The notes beneath the pieces are model-generated. The model saw only the letters and a list, made by a program, of their open reading frames with translations, did not search any database and had not been told where the DNA came from. The position numbers were made by a program, and so were the translations under genes. A DNA stretch of 64,000 bases from Persicimonas caeni (GTDB taxonomy: Bacteria; Myxococcota_A; Bradymonadia; Bradymonadales; Bradymonadaceae): assembly GCF_006517175.1 (NCBI RefSeq), contig NZ_CP041186.1:6165074-6229073 (forward strand), in the 5' to 3' direction. Below, piece by piece: positions 1-11,100 of the stretch (its first letter is position 1; the number at the start of each line of letters is the position of its first letter).

Positions 1-162
1 AAAGAAGGCGGGCTGGGGCCGATGGTCGACGCCTCGCAGTCCAAAAAGGAGGTCATGGACCAGATCCGCGCCTTCTACGCCGACAAAGAGGGGAAGCGAC
101 ATGACACCTACACCGAGCCCCGGCTTCGCAACGAAGAAGAGTCTGCTGATCTAGCTTCCTGA
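1..162 (+). CDS. 3' end of a truncated gene upstream of the PIN-domain gene
   Basis: Frame 1 is open from the window edge to a TGA and gives the last 53 residues of a protein. The tail is charged, with many Lys, Asp, Glu and Arg, and has no motif that I recognise. It ends 13 bases before the PIN-domain gene on the same strand, the spacing expected of a two-gene unit. That would make it a candidate partner (antitoxin position) of the PIN protein, but this is inference from order only. The start and family cannot be judged from this window. Confidence 0.5.
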   Translation, partial: KEGGLGPMVDASQSKKEVMDQIRAFYADKEGKRHDTYTEPRLRNEEESADLAS

Positions 163-175
163 CCCACGGAGCGTT

Positions 176-568
176 ATGCCGACCTCGAAAGCCATCCTGG
201 ACACCAACGTCTTCGTCGGCTCGGGGTTCAACTCGAGCAGCGCGTCGCGCAAGCTCGTCGACGCCATTCGCTCGGGCGAGCTTGTCCTGGTGTGGAACGA
301 GGAGACGCGCCGCGAGACCCTGGCCGTGCTCCGCAAAATCCCGCCGCTGTCCCACGAGGACGTCGAGGCGTTGTTCGGCGAGGAAGGCCGTTGGGACGGT
401 GAGACGCACCCGGAGGAGTTCGAGCTCGTCGAAGATCCGACCGACCGCAAATTCGCCGCGCTGGCCCACGCGGCGGGAGTGCCCGTCGTGACGAACGACG
501 ATGATCTGCTCGGGCCGCGCGAGCAGTTGCCCGTCGAGGTGTTCACGCCGTCCGAGTTCGTCTCTTGA
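176..568 (+). CDS. PIN-domain protein, putative toxin of a toxin-antitoxin pair
   Basis: A 130-residue single-domain protein. The acidic residues of a PIN nuclease are visible: Asp9 in LDTNVF near the N-terminus, Glu42/43 in the NEETRRE stretch, Asp90 in a DPTDRKF motif and Asp108/109 in TNDDDLL near the C-terminus. The DPxDRKF...TNDDDLL pattern is that of the PIN family usually annotated as putative toxin component (TIGR00305-like). Members are predicted Mg-dependent ribonucleases. The upstream partial gene sits where an antitoxin would, but cannot be assigned. The start is the ATG at the head of the PIN fold. Family assignment is firm; the toxin role is inferred. Confidence 0.8.
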   Translation: MPTSKAILDTNVFVGSGFNSSSASRKLVDAIRSGELVLVWNEETRRETLAVLRKIPPLSHEDVEALFGEEGRWDGETHPEEFELVEDPTDRKFAALAHAAGVPVVTNDDDLLGPREQLPVEVFTPSEFVS

Positions 569-848
569 GTAAGATCACACCCGCGCGGCACTCAACATCA
601 TCGCGCAGGCCATTGACGAACCCGACCTTCGGCCTCGCTGAATTTTGCGGAGAGTTTCGCTGTCGGGCCACCCGATGGCCATCTGTACCCCCCGAAACTC
701 CCACCAACTGTACCTTTTCGCATCTCCTCTCGCTGATAACCTCGAAATCAAAGGGGATTTCTTACAATTTCGAGTTGACCGCTGTGACGCTTTCCCGAGT
801 GCTGACTGTACGAGGGGCGTCGGGGGCGGTCTCTGTTTAGGAGAAGCG
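569..848 (+). promoter_or_regulatory. Leader region upstream of the first DUF4215 surface protein
   Basis: About 280 bases without a convincing gene. An in-frame extension of the downstream protein covers part of it, but that extension has no secretion signal and its composition is less biased than the real coding sequence. The stretch is more AT-rich than its neighbours (around 700-790) and ends in a purine-rich GGAGAAG just before the ATG at 849, a good ribosome-binding site. A promoter presumably lies in the AT-rich part, but I could not pick a clear -35/-10 pair. Confidence 0.35.
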
Positions 849-3800
849 ATGTTGCAAGCAGTATGTCGCAGACGCTTGATGCGTCTGTTTGTTGTTTTGA
901 TTGGTTGTATGGCGGGCGTCGCGCTCGCCGAGCCGGCCCAGGCGCTCACGACGGTGCCCGGCGGTGATATCACCGACGCACAGTGGACGACGACGGGAAG
1001 TCCGTATCTGATCCAGGGCGATGTCCGTGTGCCCCAGGGGAGCACCCTCGAGATTCAGGCCGGGGTCGAAGTCTGGTTTGCCGACAGCGATTCGCAGGCG
1101 GGCGGCGTCGACACCGCGCGCGTCGAGTTCGTCGTCGACGGCACGCTGACGGTCAACGGCACGTCGACCGCGCCGGTCATCTTCAAGCCCAACTTGAGCA
1201 GCCCTGCTCGGGGCCACTGGAGAGGACTCGTGGTCGGCTCGAACGCGACCGCGGTGCGCATCGAGCACGCCGAAATCGCCCACGCCTTCCACGGCGTCGA
1301 CACCGCCGCGGCGGGGCCGCGCCTCGAGATCCTGCACAGCTCGATTCACGACGCCAGCAATATCGGGCTCAACGTCACCGCCGGAAGCCCGGCGATCTCC
1401 GACACGACGATCGAGGATAATGGCGGGGGCGGCGTGTACGTCGAAGAGCCGGCGGCCGTGTCGCTGACACGCACGGTCGTCGCCCACAACGCCGGCTCGG
1501 GCGTCGAGGTGCGCCAGGGCACGAATACGTCCGAGCAGGCGACCATCGACCGCTCGACGATTTACGGCAACACCACCAACGGCGTGTATGTGCGCAACAC
1601 CACCAACTCGACGGCGACGACCATCGTCAGCGACAGCATCATCGCCAAGAACGGCAGCTACGGGGTGCGCACCTACGGAAATGAAGCCTCGGTGAACCTG
1701 CTGTACGTCAACGTGTGGGGGCAGTCGCGAGACTTCTATCCGGCCACGCTGGCGCAGTCGGGCGTCGAGATCATGTCGGCCGACCCGCTATTCGTCTCCT
1801 CGCAGGACCTGCACCTGACGTCGAACTCGCCGGCGCGCTACCAGAGCTCGCAGGGCGATGATCTGGGCGCGCTCGCTTACGCCGGCGACCAGACCCCCGG
1901 GCTCTACGGGACGCTGTGGGCGGACAAGCAACTGACGGTGACCAATAGCCCGTACACCGTGCCCGGCGACCTGACGATTCCGAGCGGTGTGACCCTGACG
2001 ATCGATCCGGGCGTCGAGCTGCAATTCGCGGCGACTGACCTGATGCAAAGCGGTCGGATCTCCACTCGCGTCGAGCTCAATATCGAGGGAGCGCTCAACG
2101 CCAACGGCACGTCCACCGGCAAGATCCTCATGACGAGCCCGACGACGTCGCGCTCGGCCTGGGAGGGCATCTGGGTGGGGCCGACGGCCACGAGCGTGGT
2201 GCTCAAAAACGCCACCATCGAGTACGCCTACCAGGGCATCGACTACGACGCCGACATCGCCACGACCGTCACCGAGACGACCATCCGCGAGAGCGGTGAC
2301 GACGCCATCGAGGTGCGCAACGGCACGTTGACCCTCAATGCGGTCGACGTCGTGTCGAACCGGGCGGGCATTCGCGTGCATCCGGCCGCCGCCGCCACCC
2401 TCAACGACACCTTGGTGCGCGACAACGACGTCGACGGCATCTACGTCGAGCAGGACAGCACCAGCTTGACCGACACAACCATCGACCACTCCACGGTGCA
2501 CAACAACCGCACGGGCATCTATATCGTCCAACGCTCGGGCACGAGCGCGACGGTGCATCTGACGAATAACCTGGTGACCTCGAACTCTTCGTACGGCGTG
2601 TACCGCAACACGACCTACGGCAGCGTCAACGTCAACTACAACAACTCGTGGGGCAACCGCTCCTCGAACTTCACCGGCCACGTGACGATGGGGACGGGCA
2701 ACTTCTCGGCCAACCCGATCTACGTGTCGCAGTCGAACCTTCGTCTGACGGAGAACTCCCCGGCGCGCTTTGCGAGCTCGACCGGCGGCGATATCGGCGC
2801 GCTTCCGTACGCCAACGACCCCACTCCGGGGCTCTACGGCACCCTGTGGGCGGACCTGACGCTGACGCGCGCCAACAGCCCCTACGTGGTCCCCGGCGAC
2901 CTGACCATCGACGAGAGCGTCACCCTGACGATCGAGCCTGGCGTGCAGTTCATCTTCCAGTCCGGCGACCTGATGGGCGCGGGCATCGACACCGCCCGCT
3001 CCGAGTTCCGCGTGCACGGCACGGTGGAAGTCGCCACGGGCAACACCAGCGCGGTGCGCTTCAAGTCCGACCCGGCCACCACGGGCAACTGGTACGGCAT
3101 CTACATGGCCCCGACCGCCACCAACTCCCAGCTCGACAATATCGTGGTCGAGTACGCCCGCTACGGCATCCACTACGACGCCGACCAGGCCAACAGCATC
3201 ACCGACGCCAGCGTGCGCTTCTCGCAGCTCGCCGGCGTCTGGATCTCGTCGGAGGGGGCCAACCTCGACTCGATCACCGTGCACAACAACGACGGGCCGG
3301 GGATCTTGATCGACTCGGACGACGGGCGCGCCTGGGCGCACTTGACCAATATCGTCAGCTACTCGAACCAGTACGGCTTCAACCTGCACCTGACGACGGA
3401 CACGCCCAGTAGCATCGGCATGGCCAACGTGACCGTGTACGGCAACACCTACGACGGCATCTATATCACCGGCGCGGGGGCGGGAAATGTCGGCGTCGAC
3501 ATGCTCAACTCGATCTCGGCGGTCAACGGCCGCTACGGCATCTACAATCGCTCGGGCGCGGCCGTGAACGTGACCTACAGCAACCTGTGGGGCAACACCT
3601 CGGGCGACTACCAGAGCGTGTCGAGCAACGGCGTGGGCAACGTGTCGGCCGATCCGCTCTTCCAGGCTCCGCCGGCGGATCTGCGCCTCGACCCCTCGAG
3701 CGTGCTCATCGACCAAGGTAACGGCACCGGCGCGCCCACCCACGACCGAAACGGCAACACCCGCCCCATCGACGCCGACAACGACGGCCAAGACGAGTGG

Positions 3801-5552
3801 GATATCGGCGCCTACGAGTTCGTGCCCGACCCGGTCTGCGGAAACGGCAAGATCGAGGGCAACGAGTACTGCGACGACGGCGCCTCCAACGGCACTTACA
3901 ACTCCTGCAACACCACCTGTACCGCCATGGGCCCGTCGTGCGGCGACGGCTTCACCAACGGCCCCGAGGAGTGCGACGACGCCAACAGCAACAACAACGA
4001 CGGCTGTCTGGACACCTGCGTGGCCAACAGCTGCGGTGACGGCTACGTGCACACCGGCGTCGAGGAATGTGACGACGCCAACAGCGTCGACGACGACGGC
4101 TGCACCAACGCGTGCACGCTTCCGGTATGTGGCGACGGGGTGGTCCAGTCGGGCGAGGCCTGCGATGACGGCAACGCCGACAACACCGACGGATGCCTCG
4201 ACACCTGCGACGTCGCTCGTTGCGGCGACGGATTCATCCAGGCCGGCGTCGAAGAGTGCGACGACGGCAACCAGTCGAATACCGACGCCTGCCTCGATAC
4301 CTGCACCCTGGCGAGCTGCGGCGACGGCTACGTCCAGGCCGGCGTCGAGGAGTGTGACGACGCCAACACCAACGACAACGACGCCTGCCTTCAGACCTGC
4401 GTGGTCGCCAGCTGCGGCGACGGCCTGATCCACACCGGCGTGGAGACCTGCGACGACGGCAACACCGTCAACGACGACGGCTGCTCGAACCAGTGCGCCG
4501 TGCCCACCTGCGGCGACGGCATCCTCCAAGACGGCGAGGAGTGTGACGACGGCAACCTCATCGACACCGACGAGTGTCTGAGCAACTGTCGCATCGCCCG
4601 CTGCGGTGACGGCTTCGCCCAGACCGGCGTCGAGCCGTGTGACGACGGCAACCAGGACAACGGCGACGCCTGCCTCAACGATTGCACCGTCGCCAGCTGC
4701 GGCGACGGCATCGTCCACGTCGGCGTCGAGGATTGCGACGACGGCAACGACCGCGACAACGACGCGTGCCTGAGCGACTGCTCCAAGGCGACCTGCGGCG
4801 ACGGCATTGTGCACAACGGCGTCGAGGAGTGCGATGACGGCAACGACATCGACGACGACGGGTGCACCAACGCCTGCGAACTCGCCAGCTGCGGCGACGG
4901 CATCGTCCAAGAGGGCGAAGAGTGCGACGACGGCAACTCCTCCGACGAGGACAGCTGCCTGTCGACCTGTCAGTACAACGTCTGCGGCGACGGCTACCTC
5001 GACCGCGCCAACGAGGGCTGCGATGACGGCAACGACATCGACGACGACGGGTGCACCAACTCCTGTAAGCTCTCCACCTGCGGCGACGGCCTCATTCAGG
5101 CCGGCGAGGAGTGTGACGACGCCAACACCGACAACACCGACGGTTGCCTGGACACCTGCCTGCTCAACACCTGCGGCGACGGCTACGTGCGACGCAGCTT
5201 CGAGCAGTGCGACGACGGCAACACCCTCGACGGCGACGGCTGCAGCGCCGCCTGCATGACCGAGGATGCAGGCGCAGACGCCGGCAGCGATGCCGGTAGT
5301 GATGCAGGCGCCGACGCCGGTGCAGATGCCGGTGGGGACGCCGGAACAGACGCCGGTGGGGATGCCGGTGGAGATGCAGGTGCAGACGCCGGCATCGACG
5401 CCGACCAGGTCGATCACTCCAAGACCGCCGAAAGCGAGGGCTGCAGCTGCTCGACCGGCGGCGCTCCCTCCGACGTACCTGTCAGCGCCCTGGTAGTCGC
5501 CTTCGCCGGCTTCCTCCTCGGCTGGCGTCGTCGACGCCGCGACGGGGCGTAA
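849..5552 (+). CDS. Giant secreted beta-helix / DUF4215 protein with MYXO-CTERM tail
   Basis: A 1567-residue predicted surface protein. The start at 849 is chosen because GGAGAAG precedes it and a signal peptide (Arg-rich, then [15 protein letters not shown]) follows at once; an upstream in-frame ATG adds 68 non-secretory residues. Order: signal peptide; three right-handed parallel beta-helix units of about 310 residues, each opening with a PGxLTI...GV.L/QF motif (nucleotides about 945, 1894, 2824); fifteen DUF4215 repeats of the CGDG...EECDDGN...C...C type from about 3838 to 5260; an Asp-Ala-Gly-rich linker; and a C-terminal tail with GCSCS, one hydrophobic helix and RRRRR. The tail matches the MYXO-CTERM sorting signal, so the protein is expected to be processed by a myxosortase and held at the cell surface. 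The ligand is unknown. Confidence 0.9.
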   Translation: MLQAVCRRRLMRLFVVLIGCMAGVALAEPAQALTTVPGGDITDAQWTTTGSPYLIQGDVRVPQGSTLEIQAGVEVWFADSDSQAGGVDTARVEFVVDGTLTVNGTSTAPVIFKPNLSSPARGHWRGLVVGSNATAVRIEHAEIAHAFHGVDTAAAGPRLEILHSSIHDASNIGLNVTAGSPAISDTTIEDNGGGGVYVEEPAAVSLTRTVVAHNAGSGVEVRQGTNTSEQATIDRSTIYGNTTNGVYVRNTTNSTATTIVSDSIIAKNGSYGVRTYGNEASVNLLYVNVWGQSRDFYPATLAQSGVEIMSADPLFVSSQDLHLTSNSPARYQSSQGDDLGALAYAGDQTPGLYGTLWADKQLTVTNSPYTVPGDLTIPSGVTLTIDPGVELQFAATDLMQSGRISTRVELNIEGALNANGTSTGKILMTSPTTSRSAWEGIWVGPTATSVVLKNATIEYAYQGIDYDADIATTVTETTIRESGDDAIEVRNGTLTLNAVDVVSNRAGIRVHPAAAATLNDTLVRDNDVDGIYVEQDSTSLTDTTIDHSTVHNNRTGIYIVQRSGTSATVHLTNNLVTSNSSYGVYRNTTYGSVNVNYNNSWGNRSSNFTGHVTMGTGNFSANPIYVSQSNLRLTENSPARFASSTGGDIGALPYANDPTPGLYGTLWADLTLTRANSPYVVPGDLTIDESVTLTIEPGVQFIFQSGDLMGAGIDTARSEFRVHGTVEVATGNTSAVRFKSDPATTGNWYGIYMAPTATNSQLDNIVVEYARYGIHYDADQANSITDASVRFSQLAGVWISSEGANLDSITVHNNDGPGILIDSDDGRAWAHLTNIVSYSNQYGFNLHLTTDTPSSIGMANVTVYGNTYDGIYITGAGAGNVGVDMLNSISAVNGRYGIYNRSGAAVNVTYSNLWGNTSGDYQSVSSNGVGNVSADPLFQAPPADLRLDPSSVLIDQGNGTGAPTHDRNGNTRPIDADNDGQDEWDIGAYEFVPDPVCGNGKIEGNEYCDDGASNGTYNSCNTTCTAMGPSCGDGFTNGPEECDDANSNNNDGCLDTCVANSCGDGYVHTGVEECDDANSVDDDGCTNACTLPVCGDGVVQSGEACDDGNADNTDGCLDTCDVARCGDGFIQAGVEECDDGNQSNTDACLDTCTLASCGDGYVQAGVEECDDANTNDNDACLQTCVVASCGDGLIHTGVETCDDGNTVNDDGCSNQCAVPTCGDGILQDGEECDDGNLIDTDECLSNCRIARCGDGFAQTGVEPCDDGNQDNGDACLNDCTVASCGDGIVHVGVEDCDDGNDRDNDACLSDCSKATCGDGIVHNGVEECDDGNDIDDDGCTNACELASCGDGIVQEGEECDDGNSSDEDSCLSTCQYNVCGDGYLDRANEGCDDGNDIDDDGCTNSCKLSTCGDGLIQAGEECDDANTDNTDGCLDTCLLNTCGDGYVRRSFEQCDDGNTLDGDGCSAACMTEDAGADAGSDAGSDAGADAGADAGGDAGTDAGGDAGGDAGADAGIDADQVDHSKTAESEGCSCSTGGAPSDVPVSALVVAFAGFLLGWRRRRRDGA

Positions 5553-5576
5553 GCCTCCCTTGCTCCCTCCAACCCG

Positions 5577-5602
5577 GCCCGGCCCGCTCACGTGGGCCGG
5601 GC
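5577..5602 (+). terminator. GC-rich hairpin after the first DUF4215 gene
   Basis: A perfect 9-bp inverted repeat, GCCCGGCCC and GGGCCGGGC with an 8-base loop, begins 25 bases after the stop codon. Only a weak pyrimidine stretch (TCTCC) follows instead of a T-run. It may slow or end transcription, but it is not a canonical Rho-independent terminator. Confidence 0.4.
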
Positions 5603-5660
5603 TCTCCGCCCCCCGGGCGCCTGCTTCGGGGGCAGAGGAATAGCTGCTACTTCGTGTGTG

Positions 5661-5673
5661 TACCTTTTAGGTA
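5661..5673. promoter_or_regulatory. Short palindrome upstream of the MocR-type regulator
   Basis: TACCT-TTT-AGGTA is a perfect 5-bp inverted repeat about 50 bases before the regulator start, in an AT-richer stretch. It is a candidate operator or part of a promoter for autoregulation. This is seen in sequence only; no binding specificity is known to me. Confidence 0.25.
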
Positions 5674-5722
5674 ACATGTGTGGTGCACGAGCGGCCACTT
5701 ACTCAGGCTTCGAGCTTTCTTT

Positions 5723-7192
5723 ATGTCTAAGAACCCGTTCGACCGAGACGGGAATCAGCCATTGTACCGCCAGTTGGCGGAATGGCTCGGCAAGCTGATC
5801 TCCGAGGGGACCTACGAGACGGACAGCCGACTGCCCTCGATTCGACAGTTGAGCGAGCAGTTGTCGGTGAGTCGCACCACAGTGGTCTACGCCTATCGCT
5901 TGCTGGAGGACTGGGGTTTTGTCGAGGCGCGGTCCCGGTCGGGCTATTTCGTCCAGTCGGTGCAAGACCGTCAGCCGAGGGTAGGTGCCGCCGCGCCGCC
6001 GAGCTGGGACACCACGCCCAAACTATTCGATGTCGCGTCGGCCAGCGACGACCCCACGGTGCGCATGATCGTCGCCGGCGCCAACCTCGACGTCCTCCAG
6101 CTCGGCGTGGCGCTACCCAATCCCGAGTTCTACCCCACCGACCGCCTCTCGAGGCTCCTGAGCCGCGTAGTGCGGCATCAGCCAGCCGTGGCCGCTCGCT
6201 ACTGCCCCTCACCAGGCTTCGAGCCCCTCCGCGTCCAAATCGCCCGGCGAGCGGTCGCCGCAGGGGTGTCGATCAGCCCGGAGGACGTCGTCATCACCAA
6301 CGGGGCGTGCGAAGCCTTGTTCTTGAGCGTGCGGGCGGTGTTGGGGCCGGGCATGCGTGTCGCGGTCGCCTCGCCCACCTATTACGTCTTTTTGGAGCAA
6401 CTCAATCAATGCGGCGTGATTCCGGTCGAGATTGCGGCGGACCCGCAGGAGGGCATGAACCTCGATGCGCTGCGCGAGGCGCATCGCAGAAAATCGCTCG
6501 ACGCCATCTTCCTGATGCCCAATATCGCCAACCCCACCGGTGCGCTGATGCCGGACGCGACCAAAGAGCAAATCCTCGCCTTCGCGGGCGAGCATGGTCT
6601 TCCCATCATCGAAGATCACGTGCACGCCGAGCTCGCCTACAGCGACGCGCGGCCTCGGAGCCTGCGCGCTTTCGACAATGAGGCCGACGTTTTGTGGTGC
6701 GGCTCGTTCAGCAAGACGCTGGCGCCGGGCTTTCGCATCGGCTGGATGGTTCCGGGCGTGCATCGCGAGAAGGTCGCCAAGCTCAAGGCCACAAGTTCGG
6801 TCGCCAGCCCGACGCCCCAGCAGATGGCCATCGCCGAGTTTCTGGAGGAGGGCGGCTACGACCATCACCTCAAACAACTCCGCGAGGCATTTCGCGGCGC
6901 CGTCGAGACGATGCTGCACTTGGTCGACGCCTACTTCCCCGACCAAACCATCGCCCACCAGCCTCGAGGCGGCTATCTGTTGTGGCTCGAGCTTCCCGAA
7001 GGGGTCGACAGCATCCGTTTGGCCCAGCAGGCGCTGGAACACAAGATTGGCATTGGGCCTGGTCCGATGTTCTCGCCCGACGGCAAGTTCCAGAACTTCA
7101 TCCGGCTGAACTGTGCGGTTTCGTGGACGGCGCGCACCCGGCAATCGGTGCGCCGACTCGGCGAACTCGTCGAAGAGCAGTTGCGTGGCTGA
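5723..7192 (+). CDS. MocR/PdxR-type GntR-aminotransferase fusion regulator
   Basis: A 489-residue protein. Residues about 10-75 are a GntR winged helix (PLYRQLAEWL, LPSIRQLSEQLSVSRTTVVYAY, then a basic wing); residues about 110-485 are a fold-type-I aminotransferase. The pyridoxal-phosphate lysine is visible as Lys331 in GSFSKTLAPGFRIGWM, preceded by NPTG and EDHVHAEL motifs. Length and order match the MocR subfamily, regulators that bind PLP (and sometimes an amino compound) and control vitamin B6, GABA or taurine genes. No obvious target gene lies beside it, so the regulon is unknown. The start at 5723 is chosen because the fold begins there; upstream in-frame residues do not fit the family. 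Confidence 0.88.
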   Translation: MSKNPFDRDGNQPLYRQLAEWLGKLISEGTYETDSRLPSIRQLSEQLSVSRTTVVYAYRLLEDWGFVEARSRSGYFVQSVQDRQPRVGAAAPPSWDTTPKLFDVASASDDPTVRMIVAGANLDVLQLGVALPNPEFYPTDRLSRLLSRVVRHQPAVAARYCPSPGFEPLRVQIARRAVAAGVSISPEDVVITNGACEALFLSVRAVLGPGMRVAVASPTYYVFLEQLNQCGVIPVEIAADPQEGMNLDALREAHRRKSLDAIFLMPNIANPTGALMPDATKEQILAFAGEHGLPIIEDHVHAELAYSDARPRSLRAFDNEADVLWCGSFSKTLAPGFRIGWMVPGVHREKVAKLKATSSVASPTPQQMAIAEFLEEGGYDHHLKQLREAFRGAVETMLHLVDAYFPDQTIAHQPRGGYLLWLELPEGVDSIRLAQQALEHKIGIGPGPMFSPDGKFQNFIRLNCAVSWTARTRQSVRRLGELVEEQLRG

Positions 7193-7353
7193 GGCTGACA
7201 GGAGAGGCGGCAGCGGTCATCGAGTTCGACCGCGACGGCTTCCATTCCATCGAGGCGTACACCGCGCCGGACTTCATCGACGCGTTGCCGCGATCGCTGC
7301 TGCCTCAACTCATCGACGACGGGAACGTCGTGATCACGAGAGACGATATCTAA
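7189..7353 (+). pseudogene. Short coding-like remnant after the MocR gene
   Basis: A frame of about 54 codons ending in TAA reads as a plausible protein (acidic, with EFDRDGFHSIEAY and LPQLIDDGN segments) but lacks an ATG, GTG or TTG start in a sensible place and overlaps the end of the MocR gene. I do not recognise the family. It may be the C-terminal remnant of a gene whose front has been lost, or a small gene with an unusual CTG or ATC start; AGGAGAGG lies just inside it. Confidence 0.25.
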
Positions 7354-7365
7354 GCCACTGCCCGC

Positions 7366-8151
7366 TCACTCGGCCGGCTCGCCGGCCACGTCGATGAGCA
7401 CTTCGAGCTGTTCGGCGAGCCAATTGGGGCGCTCGACGTGCAATGCGTGGGCGGCGTGTTCGGCGATTCCAACATGGTGTCCGATACCATGTAGACGGGC
7501 GCCGAGGGCGGCATATTTGGGGTCGTCGGCGCCGACGAGCCAGGTCGTGTCGTCGAGCTCGTCGAGCCGGTGCCAGTTCGACGGCTGGCGGCCCGGGCTC
7601 AGCGCGACGATGACCCGCGCCATCGCCTCGGGATCGTTCTGGAGGCGCCGGGCGAGCATCGCCTCGAAGTTGGGATGCTGGCGCAACTCGCCGAAGATGG
7701 GCAGGCGATACCAGCGGTCGAGAAAGGCGGGGTAGTCTTGGCGGATCTCGGTGGCGCGCTCGCGGTCCTTTTGGCGGCGATCGCCGCGGGCGTCGTCGTC
7801 GGGGATGCCCGGCGAGGTCGAGACGAGCACGAGTTTGTCGACGGCTTCGGGGTGGTCGAGCGCGGTCTGAAGGGCGAGGCGGCCGCCCATCGAGTAGCCT
7901 ACGAGCACGGGCTGGTCGAGTTCGTCGAGGATTTCGGTACGCAGGGCGTCGGCGAGGTCGGGGAGGGAGAGTTCGGCGTCGCCGAGCGGCTGGTCGCCGT
8001 GGCCGGGTAGGTCGACGCACACACAATGGTGCTCGTCGCCCAGCCCCTCGGCGAGGTCGCCGAAGTCGGCCGCGCTTCCCATGAATCCGTGGATGAGCAC
8101 GACCGGCCGGGCGTCGGCCCGGCCGGTCGTGTAGGTGGTGAACGTGCTCAT
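7366..8151 (-). CDS. MenH-like alpha/beta hydrolase
   Basis: A 261-residue alpha/beta-hydrolase. The oxyanion motif HGFMGS is at residues 21-26, the nucleophile Ser87 lies in GYSMGGR, an acidic residue at Asp209/210 in VGADDPKY, and the catalytic His is probably His235 in [10 protein letters not shown]. This layout and length match SHCHC synthase (MenH) of menaquinone synthesis, and the GYSMGGR motif is typical. Other menaquinone genes are not nearby, so the specific function is a family-based guess. Its ATG overlaps the stop of the upstream giant surface-protein gene (ATGA), suggesting translational coupling. A short imperfect palindrome (ACATGGTGTCCGATACCATG on the + strand, about 7472-7491) lies in the codons shortly before the catalytic His. 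Confidence 0.75.
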   Translation of the reverse strand: MSTFTTYTTGRADARPVVLIHGFMGSAADFGDLAEGLGDEHHCVCVDLPGHGDQPLGDAELSLPDLADALRTEILDELDQPVLVGYSMGGRLALQTALDHPEAVDKLVLVSTSPGIPDDDARGDRRQKDRERATEIRQDYPAFLDRWYRLPIFGELRQHPNFEAMLARRLQNDPEAMARVIVALSPGRQPSNWHRLDELDDTTWLVGADDPKYAALGARLHGIGHHVGIAEHAAHALHVERPNWLAEQLEVLIDVAGEPAE

Positions 8152-11100
8152 CGGTTGGTGTGGCTCGTGCGGCGTCGCAGGATGGCCAGGCCGAAGGCGA
8201 CCAGCAACAGGTAGATCCCGTTCGCCGGGTTCGGCGAGTCTTGGTTCGCCGAGCAGCCGCAGCCTTCGTCGGCTGCAGTCTGGCCGTTTTCGACGGTCTG
8301 GCCGCCGTCGGCGCCCACGCCCGCGTCGGAGCCGGCGTCGTATCCGGCATCGGCGCCTGCATCGGCACCGGCGTCGTATCCGGCGTCCGAGCCGGCGTCA
8401 GCGCCAGCATCGGCACCGACGTCGTCGCCCGCTTCGGTCAGGCAGCTCGCCGAGCAGCCGTCGCCGTCTTCGGTGTTGCCGTCGTCACACTCCTCGACAC
8501 CTTCGTGCAAGAAGCCGTCGCCGCAGGTCGCCTCTTCGCAGGTGATCAGGCAGGCGTCTTCGTCGCTGCCGTTGCCGTCGTCACACTCTTCGACGCCCTC
8601 GTGGACGAACCCGTCGCCGCAGCCGGCGCGTTGACACGTGCTCAAGCAGTCGTCGGTGTCGTCGTCGTTGCCGTCGTCGCAGGCCTCGCCTTGCTGGCGG
8701 AAGCCGTCGCCGCAGCTGGCCGCCACGCAGGTGTCGAGGCAAAGGTCGGTGTTCGAGGCGTTGCCGTCGTCACACTCTTCGCCCGGGTCGACCACCCCGT
8801 CGCCGCAGGTGGCCAGTTTGCACGCGTTGGTGCAGCCGTCGGTGTCGTTCTGGTTGCCGTCGTCGCAGCCCTCGACGCCGGCGTGCTCGTAGCCGTCGCC
8901 GCAGACCGCGTCGCGGCAGGCGTTGGTGCACGCATCGGTATTCGAGCTGTTGCCGTCGTCACACTCCTCGACGCCGGCCTCGACGTAGCCGTCGCCGCAG
9001 ACCGCGTTGGCGCACTCGGTAGTGCAGCCGTCGGTGTTGTCGTCGTTGCCGTCGTCGCAAGCCTCTCCCGACTGGACGACGCCGTCGCCGCAGAAGGTCG
9101 TGGTGCAGCTATTCGAGCAGCCGTCGGTCTCGACGCTGTTGCCGTCGTCACACTGCTCGACGCCGGCCTGCACGTAACCGTCGCCGCAGCTCGCCGGCTC
9201 GCAGGTGTCGAGGCAGTTGTCGGTATTGTCGGCGTCAGCGTCGTCGCACAACTCGACGCCGGCGTGGACGAATCCGTCGCCGCAGGTGGCTGCGATGCAG
9301 GTGTTCAGACACCCGTCGGTGTTGTCGGAGTTGCCGTCGTCGCAGGCCTCGCCGGATTGGACGAATCCGTCGCCGCAGCTCGCGGCCACGCAGGTGTCGA
9401 GGCAGCTATCGGTATTGTCGGAGTTGCCGTCGTCACACTCTTCGCCCGACTGGACGACGCCGTCGCCACAACCCGCTGTCGTGCACGCGTTGGAGCACGA
9501 GTCGGTGTCGATGTTGTTGCCATCGTCGCATTCTTCGCCCGACTGAACGTAGCCGTCGCCGCAGGTGGGGGCTTCGCAAGTGTTGGTGCAAGAGTCGGTG
9601 TTGTCGGAGTTGCCGTCGTCGCAGGTCTCACCCGATTGGACGAAGCCGTCGCCGCAGGTAGGCGCGGCGCACGCCGTGGTGCACGAGTCCGTATTGTCGG
9701 AGTTGCCGTCGTCGCAGGCCTCGCCGGACTGGACGTAGCCGTCGCCGCAGGTGGCGCTTTCGCAGGTGTCGGTGCAAGAGTCGGTATTGTCGGAGTTGCC
9801 GTCGTCGCATTCCTCGTGGTTGCTCTGCACGGTGCCATCGCCGCAGTAGGCGGCCAGGCCGTCACAGGTGGCGTTGCAGTAGCCGTACGAGCCGTTATTC
9901 GCGCCGTCGTCGCACGACTCACCGGCGCCCACCGCGCCGTCGCCGCACACCGACGAGGCGCCGTACTCGTAGGCTCCCATATCGTACTCGGCGCCATTGA
10001 TGCCGTTGCCGTCGACCGGGCGCGTGTTGCCTTCGATATCAAAGCCCGGCGCGCCGTTGGCGGTGCCCGCGTCGATGCTCGTGCTCGAGGACTGTAGCGA
10101 GTAGTCCGTGGGGGCGTTCACATACAGCGGGTTGGCGCTCAGGTTGCCGGCGCCGGTGGCCGACATGTTGTAAAAGTTGCCCGAGGTGTTGTTCCAGATA
10201 TTCGAATAGGAGACGTCGATGGTGCCGTAGTTGTACTGGGCCTGGATGCCGTAGGAGGAGTTGTTGGTCACCAGAGAGTTCAGGACCTTGGCGCGAGCCG
10301 ACGTGCCCGACACGGAGCGAACGTAGACGCCGGAGCCGCCGTTGTCGTCGATGGTGCAGTTGACGATGTCGTGGGTGGCCGACGAGCCGTTCTCCAGCTC
10401 CAGGTAAAGGCCATGGCTCGAGTTGCTGCTGACGATGGAGTTCGTCAGGTCGAGCTCGGCGCCGTTGGTGGCGAGGATGCCGTAGTTCCCGTTGTCGTAG
10501 ATCTTCGAGTTGGTCACTGTGGCGACCGTGCCTGCGTTGAAGGCCTCGATGCCTCGGTACCTGCCGTCGTAGAACTCGACGGTGTCGACGGTGACGTTGC
10601 CGGCGGCGATGTGCAGCGACTCGCTGTAGGTGTTGCGAATCACGCTATCGCGCAGGTTGAGGACCGAGCCTGTGGCGTCGGTGCGCAGCCCGTTCTGGGC
10701 GTTTTGCAGGTCGATGTGGTCGAAGTCGGCCTGCGTGGCCGTCGATTCGACGTGGATGCCCGTCCAGTGAGACTGATTGGAGCCCGAGGCCGTGGTGCCG
10801 GTGTCGGGGATGAACTTGACCGGGTTCGACGAAGTGCCGTTGACGTCGATGGCGCCCGCGACGGTCAGTACGACTCGGTTGACCGAAGAGCCTGCGAGCA
10901 TCTGGTCGCCGGCGTCGAAGTGAAGCTCCACGCCCTCTTCGATCGTCAGTGTCACCCCGCTGGGCACTGTCAGGTCGCCGGTGATCAGATAGGGGCTATT
11001 CGACGCGGTCAATGTCGTGTCCGTCCACAGATAGCCTGTCCAGTTGGTCGTCTGTGCACCGGCGTAAGGGACAGCACCCATGTCTTGGCCGTTGTCCGCG

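Noticed and set aside
645..848. Longer start of the first DUF4215 protein
   Set aside because: The extra 68 residues would bury the signal peptide; the ATG at 849 has a good ribosome-binding site.
1788..5591. A 1267-codon open frame on the minus strand opposite the first DUF4215 protein
   Set aside because: It mirrors the repetitive GAC/GGC-rich coding strand, is Val-Ala-rich throughout, has no domain and ends where the repeats end. The plus-strand protein has a signal peptide and recognised domains.
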